In this document: piece by piece, positions 1 through 6,321 of the stretch
Layout: each line of letters begins with the position of its first letter
Numbering within the stretch: position 1 is the stretch's first letter
NCBI GenBank assembly: GCA_037968895.1
Contig: JBBKWJ010000019.1
Span: forward strand, 1 to 23,854
Source: JBBKWJ01 sp037968895
GTDB taxonomy: Bacteria; Actinomycetota; Acidimicrobiia; Acidimicrobiales; SZUA-35
Direction: 5' to 3'
DNA length: 23,854 nucleotides
Position numbers and translations under genes: made by a program
The notes under the pieces: model-generated
Seen by the model: only the letters and a program-made list of their open reading frames with translations
What the model was told of the DNA's origin: nothing
Databases searched by the model: none

Positions 1-24
1 GCCAGCGGTTCGCTTCATGCGACG

Positions 25-126
25 CTAACGGCAAGGGGCGCGACCACGAACAAGGTAATCTGCGACGTCGTCCTCCGAGACGACGCTAATTCGCTCGTGG
101 CTGAGCTTCTCGACATCGAAACCCAT
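25..126 (-). CDS. possible 33-residue small protein or gene remnant
   Basis: A short minus-strand frame runs from ATG (126-124) to TAG (27-25). It encodes 33 residues that begin MGFDVEKLSHERISVV and end RGRAPCR. The composition is protein-like, with alternating acidic and hydrophobic residues. There is no convincing ribosome binding site; upstream reads GAGCCGGG about 7 nt from the ATG. No family is recognised. It could be a real micropeptide, the degraded end of a larger gene, or chance in high-GC DNA. The call rests on composition only. Confidence 0.2.
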   Translation of the reverse strand: MGFDVEKLSHERISVVSEDDVADYLVRGRAPCR

Positions 127-410
127 CGTCTACCCGGCTCTTCGCCAGCCTGAGCGGAGCGGGTTCCACGGCCCCGGCTCAGTGCCGGTTCGCCAAGGCA
201 ACAGAACTCCCAACGAAGGGGCTACGGCTCAATCTTGGCGAGCGTCGCCCAGGATTTCCTCGCTGCAGCGAAGTTGCGGCCGTCGTCCGCACGATGAACA
301 ATCGCAGGACCCAAGTGCGTGATGGCAAAGGAACCCGTCATCATTTGTGCGATCCCGGCCGAGTCGAGTGAGGCGGCTACTTTGGCCAGTAGTTGCTGCT
401 GGACCTATGA
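127..410. other. gene-free stretch with one small hairpin
   Basis: I see no supportable gene here. The only structure noted is a perfect inverted repeat, CCGGC-TCAGT-GCCGG, at 174-188. It lacks a following T-run, so it is not a convincing intrinsic terminator. Longer open frames crossing this stretch have Arg/Ser/Pro-rich shadow-type composition. Confidence 0.4.
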
Positions 411-545
411 CTACGTCGAGTCGGCTGTGGGATCGAAGGCTCTGGTGAGGTCGCCGTGGAGTAGTTGGAGCCATGCCTGGTGAAGCTCTGGGTCGGTGAG
501 GGTTTCGAGGTTTTCGGGCGTGTTCGTGGTGGCTCGAGTCGCCCA
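411..545 (-). pseudogene. coding-like C-terminal remnant (44 codons, no start)
   Basis: A minus-strand frame bounded by stops (TGA at 548-546, TAG at 413-411) contains 44 sense codons. They read as natural protein: a Thr-rich lead, then ENLETLTDPELHQAWLQLL, then DLTRAFDPTADST and stop. The helical, amphipathic pattern and GC-ending codons suggest the decayed tail of a real gene. No ATG/GTG with a ribosome binding site is available and the family is not recognised. Its 5' part lies inside the imperfect direct repeat that recurs beyond the toxin-antitoxin pair, so it may belong to a repeated or rearranged unit. Confidence 0.3.
515..540. repeat. imperfect direct repeat, copy A, downstream of mazF
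   Basis: This 26-bp segment beginning CGGGCGTGTTCG matches 1236-1261 at 23 of 26 positions, in the same orientation. All three differences are transitions. A weaker match extends upstream: GGGTCGG occurs about 25 nt before each core, at 490 and 1212. The two copies lie on opposite sides of the toxin-antitoxin pair. Confidence 0.5.
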
Positions 546-612
546 TCACGGGTGCCGCCCAGTCTTGTGCTTTAACCCTCGGCTAAACCCAATGTGGCAC
601 CAGGCCCGAGCT

Positions 613-960
613 CTACAGATCGAGGTGGAGTCGGAGTGCGTTGTCGAGTTGGTCCATGAGATCGAACCGCAGGCTGCCGATCAAAGGACCGACGCGCTCG
701 ATCGCGACCGAGCGAACCTGTTCGGCTTGCGCCTTGGAGTCGACGTGAAGGCCGGTCTCGTCCGCTGGCATCAGAACTTGGAACGGGTAGATGTGATCAG
801 TGTTGGAGGTGACCGGCACGATCGTGATTACGCCGCGACCAAGGCGTGCCGCCGTCGTGTTTGCGCCGTCATTGCTGACAATTACCCCTGGCCCGGTGTG
901 GGCGGCCTCGCTCCCGATCACTGGGTCGAGGTTGATGAGCCGGATTTCACTGCGCTGCAT
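613..960 (-). CDS. mazF: MazF/PemK-family toxin (type II TA endoribonuclease)
   Basis: This 115-residue protein begins MQRSEIRLINLDPVIGSE. It carries the MazF/PemK sequence pattern: an N-terminal RSEIRLINLDP strand, GPGVIVSNDGAN at about 27-38, VPVTSNTDHIYPFQV at about 53-67, DETGLHVDSKAQAEQVRS at about 71-88, and a C-terminal helix ending LRLHLDL. Family members are sequence-specific endoribonucleases that cleave mRNA or other RNA when freed from antitoxin. I chose the ATG at 960-958 because it shares its A with the antitoxin TGA (TGATG), giving translational coupling, and because the family N-terminus starts there. An in-frame ATG nine codons upstream lies inside the antitoxin gene. Length is normal for the family, so it looks intact. 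Confidence 0.9.
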   Translation of the reverse strand: MQRSEIRLINLDPVIGSEAAHTGPGVIVSNDGANTTAARLGRGVITIVPVTSNTDHIYPFQVLMPADETGLHVDSKAQAEQVRSVAIERVGPLIGSLRFDLMDQLDNALRLHLDL

Positions 961-1172
961 CAGTTGTCGGCGACCGCGGTGCCCCACGCGTCGTTATTGG
1001 GGTCGCTTTCCCATTCGGTGAACGCCGCGGCGTAGGCGTTGGTGAGTTCGGAGGCTCGTAGCAGGCGGATCGCCCTGTGGAGTGCTGCGGACCGGGACGC
1101 GATCTGGTGGTTCTTTGTGTAGTTGTCGAGGAACTCGACGTCTTCGTCTGGGATGCTCACACTGACTTTCAT
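960..1172 (-). CDS. mazE: ribbon-helix-helix antitoxin, MazE-like partner of MazF
   Basis: The 70-residue product starts MKVSVSIPDEDVEFLDNY. The short N-terminal beta strand (KVSVSIP) followed by two helices is the CopG/Arc-type ribbon-helix-helix DNA-binding fold. The tail (AYAAAFTEWESDPNNDAWGTA) resembles the toxin-wrapping tails of MazE-type antitoxins in actinobacteria. The product should bind MazF and autorepress the operon. A second in-frame ATG lies at 1181-1179 (adding MFR). I prefer 1172 because the upstream ATG is embedded in the 18-bp palindrome. Neither start has a ribosome binding site, so the message may be leaderless. The stop overlaps the mazF start. Confidence 0.85.
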   Translation of the reverse strand: MKVSVSIPDEDVEFLDNYTKNHQIASRSAALHRAIRLLRASELTNAYAAAFTEWESDPNNDAWGTAVADN

Positions 1173-1179
1173 ACGAAAC

Positions 1180-1197
1180 ATACTACTGCAGTAGTAT
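1180..1197. promoter_or_regulatory. 18-bp perfect palindrome, probable TA autoregulatory operator
   Basis: The sequence ATACTACTGCAGTAGTAT is a perfect palindrome immediately upstream of the antitoxin start. A second inverted pair, GTAG-TG-CTAC, follows at 1200-1209 and repeats the same GTAG/CTAC half-site. Ribbon-helix-helix antitoxins usually bind short tandem or inverted repeats at their own promoter, so position and structure fit an autorepression operator. It is also only about 85 bp upstream of the divergent glutaminase gene. The binding function is inference. Confidence 0.65.
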
Positions 1198-1235
1198 CTG
1201 TAGTGCTACTCGGGTCGGGAGTTTGCCGGAGCCCG

Positions 1236-1261
1236 CGGGCGTGTTCGCGGTGGCCCGGGTC
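1236..1261. repeat. imperfect direct repeat, copy B, upstream of mazEF and glsA
   Basis: This is the second copy of the 26-bp repeat at 515-540 (23/26 identical). It sits between the TA operator and the glutaminase start. The spacing between copies is 721 bp, spanning the whole toxin-antitoxin module. Confidence 0.5.
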
Positions 1262-1281
1262 TGCGGCCTAGGCTCGCTCCC

Positions 1282-2256
1282 ATGGACAAGGTCGAGGACC
1301 GGTTGAAACGCATCGAGTGGTTGGCACAGGTCTGCACCGGCCTGCACGAGCGGTTGGGGCTGCTAACCGAGGGTGCGCCGGCATCCTATATTCCCGAGCT
1401 GGCGACGGTAGACCCAGACAAGTTCGCCATCGTGGCGGTGACCGTCGATGGTGAGCAGCAGGGGTTCGGCGATCACGAGCATCTGTTCACGATCCAGTCG
1501 ATCTCGAAGCTGCTGCTGTATGGCTTGGCCCTTGAGACTCATGGGCGCGAGGCGGTCTTGGAGCGCGTGGGGGTGGCGCCCACCGGTGATCCGTTCAACG
1601 CCATCGAGTTCCATGAGGACAATCGTCGGGCCCCGAACCCGATGGTGAACCTGGGGGCGATCGCCATCACCGACATGGTGGACGGGGCCGATCTCGACGA
1701 GCGAATCGGTGTCGTGCTCACGCTATTCGATCGTTTCCTCGGCCGGCGTCCTGAGATCGATCACGCGGTGTGCGCTTCGGAATACCAATCCGGGAACAGG
1801 AACCGGGCCATTGCGTACCTCCTGCTCAACCAGGGCATCATCGCCGATCGTGTTGAGGAGACGCTTGATCTTTACTTCGCCCAGTGCTCGCTGCTTATTA
1901 CTGCCACTGATCTGGCGGTGATCGGCGCGACCATTGCAAACAACGGGGTTCATCCGATGACGGGTAAGCAAGTCATCTCGCCCGCGGTGACTCGAGACAT
2001 GCTGACGGTCGCGTTGACGTGTGGCATGTATGACTACGCAGGCGAATGGGCCTACAACGTCGGTATCCCGGCCAAGAGCGGCGTTGGCGGCGGGATCGTT
2101 GGCATGCTTCCCGGCGTCGGTGGTCTCGCAGTCTTCTCGCCCCGGCTCGATGCCCACGGACACAGTGTCCGCGGCGTCCGAGTGTTCGAAGAACTCTCGC
2201 ATGAGTTCTCTATGCATGTGTTCGACTCGGGTCGACCATGGAGTCGGCTGGCTTGA
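1282..2256 (+). CDS. glsA: glutaminase (beta-lactamase-fold, GlsA family)
   Basis: This 324-residue enzyme hydrolyses L-glutamine to glutamate and ammonia. It belongs to the serine-dependent glutaminase family, which shares a fold with beta-lactamases and penicillin-binding proteins. Family motifs are in order: the SxxK nucleophile pair in FTIQSISK (Ser73, Lys76), NPMVNLGAIAI at about 120-130, SGNRNRAIAYLL, YFAQCSLLITATDLA, MYDYAGEWAYNVGIPAKSG, and the glycine-rich GVGGGIVGMLPG near residue 272. Length is close to the usual 300-310. The ATG at 1282 has no clear Shine-Dalgarno sequence. The gene stands alone on the plus strand, diverging from mazEF and converging with a lipoprotein gene 31 bp downstream. 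No signal peptide is seen, so the enzyme is expected to be cytoplasmic. Confidence 0.95.
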   Translation: MDKVEDRLKRIEWLAQVCTGLHERLGLLTEGAPASYIPELATVDPDKFAIVAVTVDGEQQGFGDHEHLFTIQSISKLLLYGLALETHGREAVLERVGVAPTGDPFNAIEFHEDNRRAPNPMVNLGAIAITDMVDGADLDERIGVVLTLFDRFLGRRPEIDHAVCASEYQSGNRNRAIAYLLLNQGIIADRVEETLDLYFAQCSLLITATDLAVIGATIANNGVHPMTGKQVISPAVTRDMLTVALTCGMYDYAGEWAYNVGIPAKSGVGGGIVGMLPGVGGLAVFSPRLDAHGHSVRGVRVFEELSHEFSMHVFDSGRPWSRLA

Positions 2257-2287
2257 CAAGCACAAGGACGGTGCCGCGGCGTCGAGG

Positions 2288-3166
2288 CTAGTCCTCGATG
2301 GGGCAGTCGACGAAGCCAGGGGCAACGGGGTACAGCTCGTTATAGACCGCATCAACCGCTGCAACGATCGCTGGGTCTTCGAAGTCCCACTCAATCCATG
2401 ACCAGCCGACCTCATCGCTCACCATGGTGTAAGGGACTCCGGCTGCATCGAAGGCCGCAGCCAATTTGTCGTTTTCCGCTGCCATGTAAGCCAGGTCCTC
2501 GGCCGACGGCGGCTGCGGCGGGTAGAGCTCGGCGTAGGCCGCGTTGACCGCATCTTGGGCTGCTTGGTCCTCGTAGTCCCACACGATCATGTCCCAGCCG
2601 GCGACGTCGGTAGTTCGCGTGTAGGCAATCCCGGCGCCATCTAGAGCAGCGGCGATGACGTCGTTATCGGAGCGGACCTGATCGAGGTCGGCCTGCAAAG
2701 GCGGCTCGACTGGATAGCGCTCATTCCAGAAGGCGTCAGCCGCGGTACGTGCGGCGGCGTCGTCGTAGTCGTACTCAAGGTAGGTGAAACCGAAGTCGTC
2801 CGTGATTGTCGTATAGGCGATGCCAGCTGCGTCAAATGCGGCGGCGAATGCTGAGGTATCGCCGTTGTTGGCTGCGAGCTCTTCAGCGGTTGGCACGTAT
2901 GGCTCGCCGTCGAGCCCGCAATCGACTGCGATGCTGTCAGCGGCGGCTCCTGAGGCAAGCTTGGAGTCTGGTTGGGCTGCGGCCATCCGGTCTCGTGCTG
3001 CCGCGCCAGCCTCAGCGGAGACAACGTCGGTTGAGTTGACCGCTTCCGATGCTTCCGTCGCTGTGGTGGCGCTCGTGTCGCTACCGCACGCGGCCAGGCC
3101 GCCGCTGGCAAGGGCGATACTAAGGGCCAGCGTGGCCGCCATCTTTAGTGACATTGAGGAACTCAT
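2288..3166 (-). CDS. secreted lipoprotein with three 64-residue tandem repeats
   Basis: This 292-residue product has a lipoprotein signal peptide (hydrophobic 10-26, lipobox LAAC, lipidated Cys27) and a Ser/Thr/Ala-rich linker to about residue 80. Three tandem repeats then follow with an exact 64-residue period. The AG(I/V)xYT element starts at 114, 178 and 242, and the YP near each repeat end falls at 151, 215 and 279. Each unit contains an (A/L)AAAxD(A/G)AG helix, YTxxxDxxG(F/W), a W/Y-D-Y/F-E/D-D core and an AVxAxYxELYP helix. Apart from Cys27 the only cysteines are Cys83 and Cys288, just outside the first and last repeats, which suggests a disulfide clasp. No family is recognised; surface binding is possible but unproven. 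A GGGAG ribosome binding site precedes the ATG by 9 nt. Another lipoprotein gene lies 130 bp upstream in the same direction. Confidence 0.8.
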   Translation of the reverse strand: MSSSMSLKMAATLALSIALASGGLAACGSDTSATTATEASEAVNSTDVVSAEAGAAARDRMAAAQPDSKLASGAAADSIAVDCGLDGEPYVPTAEELAANNGDTSAFAAAFDAAGIAYTTITDDFGFTYLEYDYDDAAARTAADAFWNERYPVEPPLQADLDQVRSDNDVIAAALDGAGIAYTRTTDVAGWDMIVWDYEDQAAQDAVNAAYAELYPPQPPSAEDLAYMAAENDKLAAAFDAAGVPYTMVSDEVGWSWIEWDFEDPAIVAAVDAVYNELYPVAPGFVDCPIED

Positions 3167-3296
3167 TGGTTTCTACTCCCGGCTCTATCTGAATGATGCA
3201 GATCTGACGATGAGCATGCGATTCTGGTTCCGCACGAAGCGATTTTTCTTGTCGATTTTTTATTCTGCGTCGCAAGCTGCAACTCGGGGAGAAGTG

Positions 3297-3704
3297 TCAG
3301 CCCCTGACGTCGGCGAGCCCGGCGTCGATCTCGGCGGCGAGAACATCGAGTGTCTCAAGCTGTTCGGTAAGAACTGCCTCGTCGTGAGAGCAGCCGAAAA
3401 CAATGGTCGCGGCATGGGCGCTCCACGCATCGACTGGCTCATCGAGCACGTCGATCGGCGATGGAAGCAGCTCAGCAAGCGAGACTCGAAACTGCCCGTC
3501 GAGCTCGTCGCAGTACTCACGGCCACCCTCAAGTAGCGCTTCGACGTCAGGAATAAGGCTCTTGCGTTGCTCCCACTGGGGCGCCCACTCTGCTGCGGTC
3601 GGGCGGTCCTCGTTGGTTGAACATGAGGCCACGATGACACATGCCAGCACGACGACGAAGAGTCGCGATCGACGGTAGTAAGTTTTCGTGGTCAAGCTCC
3701 GCAC
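3297..3704 (-). CDS. small hypothetical lipoprotein
   Basis: This 135-residue product starts at GTG (3704-3702). It has a basic N-terminus (KTYYRRSR), a hydrophobic stretch at about 15-26 and the lipobox VASC with Cys28, so it should be a lipid-anchored exported protein. The mature part is acidic and helical, with two further cysteines (in REYCDEL and FGCSHDE) that could pair. No family is recognised. There is no Shine-Dalgarno sequence, but TATACT lies just 7 bp upstream of the GTG, which fits a leaderless transcript. It is followed after about 130 bp by the repeat lipoprotein gene on the same strand, so the two may be co-expressed. Confidence 0.65.
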   Translation of the reverse strand: MRSLTTKTYYRRSRLFVVVLACVIVASCSTNEDRPTAAEWAPQWEQRKSLIPDVEALLEGGREYCDELDGQFRVSLAELLPSPIDVLDEPVDAWSAHAATIVFGCSHDEAVLTEQLETLDVLAAEIDAGLADVRG

Positions 3705-3710
3705 ACTGCA

Positions 3711-3716
3711 AGTATA
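3711..3716 (-). promoter_or_regulatory. possible -10 element of a leaderless promoter
   Basis: Read on the minus strand this is TATACT, five of six matches to the bacterial -10 consensus, ending 6 nt before the GTG start at 3704. Transcription would begin at or next to the start codon. No good -35 hexamer is seen at 16-18 bp spacing. A leaderless start also explains the missing ribosome binding site. Confidence 0.35.
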
Positions 3717-3832
3717 CGATGCGTTGCAGCTGACCTCGGGGTTGCTACTTTCGCTGCCCGGGAGCGTCTGAAATCAGGCGTAGGGGGCTATGGCTATTGC
3801 TTCAAGCGCAGGCCTGGCTGTGTCGTTGATAG

Positions 3833-3862
3833 GTGTCACAACGGGTGGTGAATGTGCCACAA
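3833..3862 (+). promoter_or_regulatory. paired GTG(T/C)CACAA motifs upstream of the ATP-grasp operon
   Basis: GTGTCACAA (3833-3841) and GTGCCACAA (3854-3862) form a direct repeat with a 21-bp period, about two helical turns, ending 27 bp before the GTG start of the operon. A TTGATA hexamer at 3826-3831 could serve as a -35, but no strong -10 follows. Tandem same-face motifs suggest an activator or repressor site. The rest of the 3705-3889 intergenic region shows nothing else. Confidence 0.3.
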
Positions 3863-3889
3863 TGACGCAACGACTACCTCAGGGACAGA

Positions 3890-5353
3890 GTGACAAACCT
3901 CTTCAGCAACTACACCCAGAGCGCGGGATTCGATGAGGCATTTGCTGCCGATGGATCAGTTCGGGGCCACTACAAACGAATCGTTGATCGCTTCTCCCAA
4001 CTTGGCGCCGCAGACCTGGTGCGCATCGAAGCAGTCGTGGCCGACGAGTTTCGACGCCTCGGCATTACCTTCACGGTCTACAACGACGACGCTGGCATCG
4101 AACGCACCTGGCCGATCGACCTCTTTCCTCGCATTATCGAAGCGGCCGAATGGAAGACGATCGAGCGGGGCCTGATCCAGCGGGTGACGGCGCTCAACTA
4201 CTTCCTCAATGACCTCTACGTCGGTGAGCAAGCGATTCTTCGTGAAAACGTGGTGCCTGAGTGGCTGGTGACAAGTTCGAAGGGTTTTGAACGACACGCC
4301 TTCGGGATAAATGTTCCATACGGTGCCCATTGCATGATTGCCGGAATCGACCTCGTTAGAGACGGCCAAGGCCACTACGCCGTGCTCGAAGACAATCTTC
4401 GGAACCCGAGCGGTATCTCGTATGTCGCAGAGAATCGGGCCGCAATGGTGAAGGCGTTCCCTGCTCTCTTTGCCGACCATACGGTGGAGCCGGTTGACCA
4501 ATACGGATTGATGCTTCGCCAGACCCTCGAAGCGGTCGCCCCTCCTTCTGCCGGCGACCGACCGACGATTGTCATTCTGAGTCCTGGCGTCTTTAACTCT
4601 GCATATTTTGAGCACGCCTTTCTCGCTCGATCGATGGGCGTCGAGCTCGTCGAAGGTCAAGACCTCGTTGTCGACGACCAGGTGGTCTACGCCCGCACAA
4701 TCCACGGCAACCTGCCGGTCGATGTGATCTATCGACGGATCGACGACGACTTCCTCGATCCGGTCTCGTTTACCTCTTCGTCGACCCTCGGCGTGTCTGG
4801 CTTGCTTGGTGCGATGCGGGCTGGCACCGTCACGGTGTGCAACGCCGTCGGCAACGGTGTCGCCGACGACAAAGCCGTCTACCCGTACGTTCCTGCCATG
4901 ATTCGTTACTACCTCAACGAGGAACCGATCCTGCCAAACGTCGACACCTACGTAATGTGGGACGAAGATCAACAGAAGGCAGCACTCGACCGTCTCGGTG
5001 AACTCGTCGTCAAGCCGGTCGCTGAGTCGGGCGGCTATGGCATCGTGATTGGCCCTCATGCGACCGACGCTGAACTCGAACAAGCACGACGCGACATCTT
5101 GCATGATCCGCGTAACTGGATTGTGCAGGAGGTTGTGCAGCTGTCGAGCCTGGCTTCGTTGAGCGAGGACCGCCTCGAACCCCGGCATCTCGACCTTCGC
5201 CCGTTTGTGCTCACCGGAGAGCGAACCCAAGTGTTCCCAGGCGGTCTAACCCGAGTCGCAATGAGGAAGGGCTCGCTCATCGTGAACTCGTCACAAGGTG
5301 GCGGCTCCAAAGACACGTGGGTTCTCGCCGATAGAAACAAGGCAAAATCATGA
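3890..5353 (+). CDS. circularly permuted ATP-grasp family protein (predicted amide ligase)
   Basis: This 487-residue protein matches the circularly permuted ATP-grasp family (COG2308; DUF404/DUF407). Hallmarks are LEDNLRNPSGISYVAENR at 166-183, VEGQDLVVDD at 254-263, YRRIDDDFLDP at 281-291, GNGVADDKAVYPYVP near 321-335, the ATP-binding strand VVKP (373-376) with the glycine loop ESGGYGI (379-385), IVQE (411-414) and NSSQGGGSKDTW at 466-477. Family length is about 470-490, so it is complete. ATP-grasp enzymes form acyl-phosphate intermediates and join carboxylates to amines. The substrate of this family is unknown; comparative genomics has predicted a role in peptide synthesis or tagging. The start is GTG, preceded by AGGGA with a 4-nt gap. 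The last codons overlap the alpha-E gene (ATGA). Confidence 0.88.
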   Translation: MTNLFSNYTQSAGFDEAFAADGSVRGHYKRIVDRFSQLGAADLVRIEAVVADEFRRLGITFTVYNDDAGIERTWPIDLFPRIIEAAEWKTIERGLIQRVTALNYFLNDLYVGEQAILRENVVPEWLVTSSKGFERHAFGINVPYGAHCMIAGIDLVRDGQGHYAVLEDNLRNPSGISYVAENRAAMVKAFPALFADHTVEPVDQYGLMLRQTLEAVAPPSAGDRPTIVILSPGVFNSAYFEHAFLARSMGVELVEGQDLVVDDQVVYARTIHGNLPVDVIYRRIDDDFLDPVSFTSSSTLGVSGLLGAMRAGTVTVCNAVGNGVADDKAVYPYVPAMIRYYLNEEPILPNVDTYVMWDEDQQKAALDRLGELVVKPVAESGGYGIVIGPHATDAELEQARRDILHDPRNWIVQEVVQLSSLASLSEDRLEPRHLDLRPFVLTGERTQVFPGGLTRVAMRKGSLIVNSSQGGGSKDTWVLADRNKAKS

Positions 5354-6321
5354 TCCTCGCTCGCCACGCTGAGTCGCTCTTCTGGGCCGGCCGCTACCTC
5401 GAACGGGCCGAGGTGACATCACGTTGGCTCGACGTCGCCAACCGTTTCACGATGAATCTCCTCGCCCCAGCGGCCGAAGAGGAGTGGCGCATGCTGGTGG
5501 ATGCGCTCAGCGCAAACACGCAGGTCGACGAGGCGATGGGTGGGGGCGCCTTCGACCAAGCTGCAGTCTCAATCTCGCTACTCACTGATCCCACTATTTC
5601 TGGGTCAGTACTCAGTGCAATCGAGCTGGCGAGAGACAACCTCAGAGTGGTGCGAGACCGGGTTCCTGTCGAACTGTGGGAGGAAGTAAACCGCCTCCAC
5701 ATGAGTCTTGGCGCTGCGGCCGAAATCTCAAGCGCAGAGGCCGCCCCGCACCATGTTTTTCGTGCAGTTCGCGAAGGCTGCCAGGCGATTAGTGGCGTGA
5801 TCTCAGAATCTATGATGCGAGACGAGGGCCACGCGCTCATTGTGATCGGTCGAATGATCGAACGGTCAATTTCAACTGTCCGATTGCTTCGAGCGGCGTG
5901 TCGTCGACCAGAAGCTTTGTTCGACAGTGACCGAATGCTTCGCTCATCGAGCGCGCTGCAGGCATATCGGCGTCTACACGGTCACGAAGCATCGGCCCAT
6001 CTAGTCACAGCGTTCCTTCTTCAAACCCCTGGTTTGCCTCGGTCGGTGCAGACCTGCGTCCAGAACATCGAGGAACACTTGCTGACCCTTGACCCTGGAG
6101 CGATCAGCGCCAGGCGCACCCAGCAGCTGGCAGGCCGAATGCGTTCTCGCCTCGAGTACGGCGACCTTGATATCGAACTCGACAATGATGCTGATGCCTT
6201 CCTCGGCGACCTCGAAGCTGGCTTATTCGAGCTTTCGGCTTCGTTGAGTACCGACTTGTTCCGGCCAGTAGGAGAACCCGTGCTACATGCTCAGTTCGTT
6301 CGACCAGGGCTCGGTATCTGA
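5350..6321 (+). CDS. alpha-E domain protein (DUF403)
   Basis: The 323-residue protein opens with MILARHAESLFWAGRYLERAE, the hallmark N-terminus of the alpha-E family (COG2307). The rest is nearly all alpha-helical, with conserved-looking segments MMRDEGHALIVIGRMIERS near 156-174 and an acidic C-terminal helix. Alpha-E proteins have no demonstrated catalytic activity. They are almost always encoded next to circularly permuted ATP-grasp and transglutaminase-like proteins and are thought to be partners of the ligase. Both ends are coupled: ATG overlaps the upstream TGA (ATGA), and its own TGA shares one base with the next ATG (TGATG). Equimolar synthesis and a complex are plausible. Confidence 0.85.
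   Translation: MILARHAESLFWAGRYLERAEVTSRWLDVANRFTMNLLAPAAEEEWRMLVDALSANTQVDEAMGGGAFDQAAVSISLLTDPTISGSVLSAIELARDNLRVVRDRVPVELWEEVNRLHMSLGAAAEISSAEAAPHHVFRAVREGCQAISGVISESMMRDEGHALIVIGRMIERSISTVRLLRAACRRPEALFDSDRMLRSSSALQAYRRLHGHEASAHLVTAFLLQTPGLPRSVQTCVQNIEEHLLTLDPGAISARRTQQLAGRMRSRLEYGDLDIELDNDADAFLGDLEAGLFELSASLSTDLFRPVGEPVLHAQFVRPGLGI

Noticed and set aside
496..1035. 179-residue plus-strand frame across the TA region
   Set aside because: It is antisense to mazF and the antitoxin, which have clear family motifs. Its composition is shadow-like and it has no recognisable domain.
1723..2415. 230-residue minus-strand frame over the glutaminase 3' end
   Set aside because: It is antisense to well-conserved glutaminase sequence and runs into the end of the repeat lipoprotein gene in another frame.
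2820..3536. 238-residue plus-strand frame spanning both lipoproteins
   Set aside because: It is antisense to two genes with proper signal peptides, and is an Ala/Arg-rich shadow.
3790..3936. 48-codon frame starting ATG 3790 upstream of the ATP-grasp gene
   Set aside because: Its 3' part overlaps the real gene out of frame, and the GGGGG upstream is too close to the ATG. No support beyond an open frame.
3956..5230. 424-residue minus-strand frame inside the ATP-grasp gene
   Set aside because: It is long only because of high GC. The plus-strand frame has conserved ATP-grasp motifs throughout.
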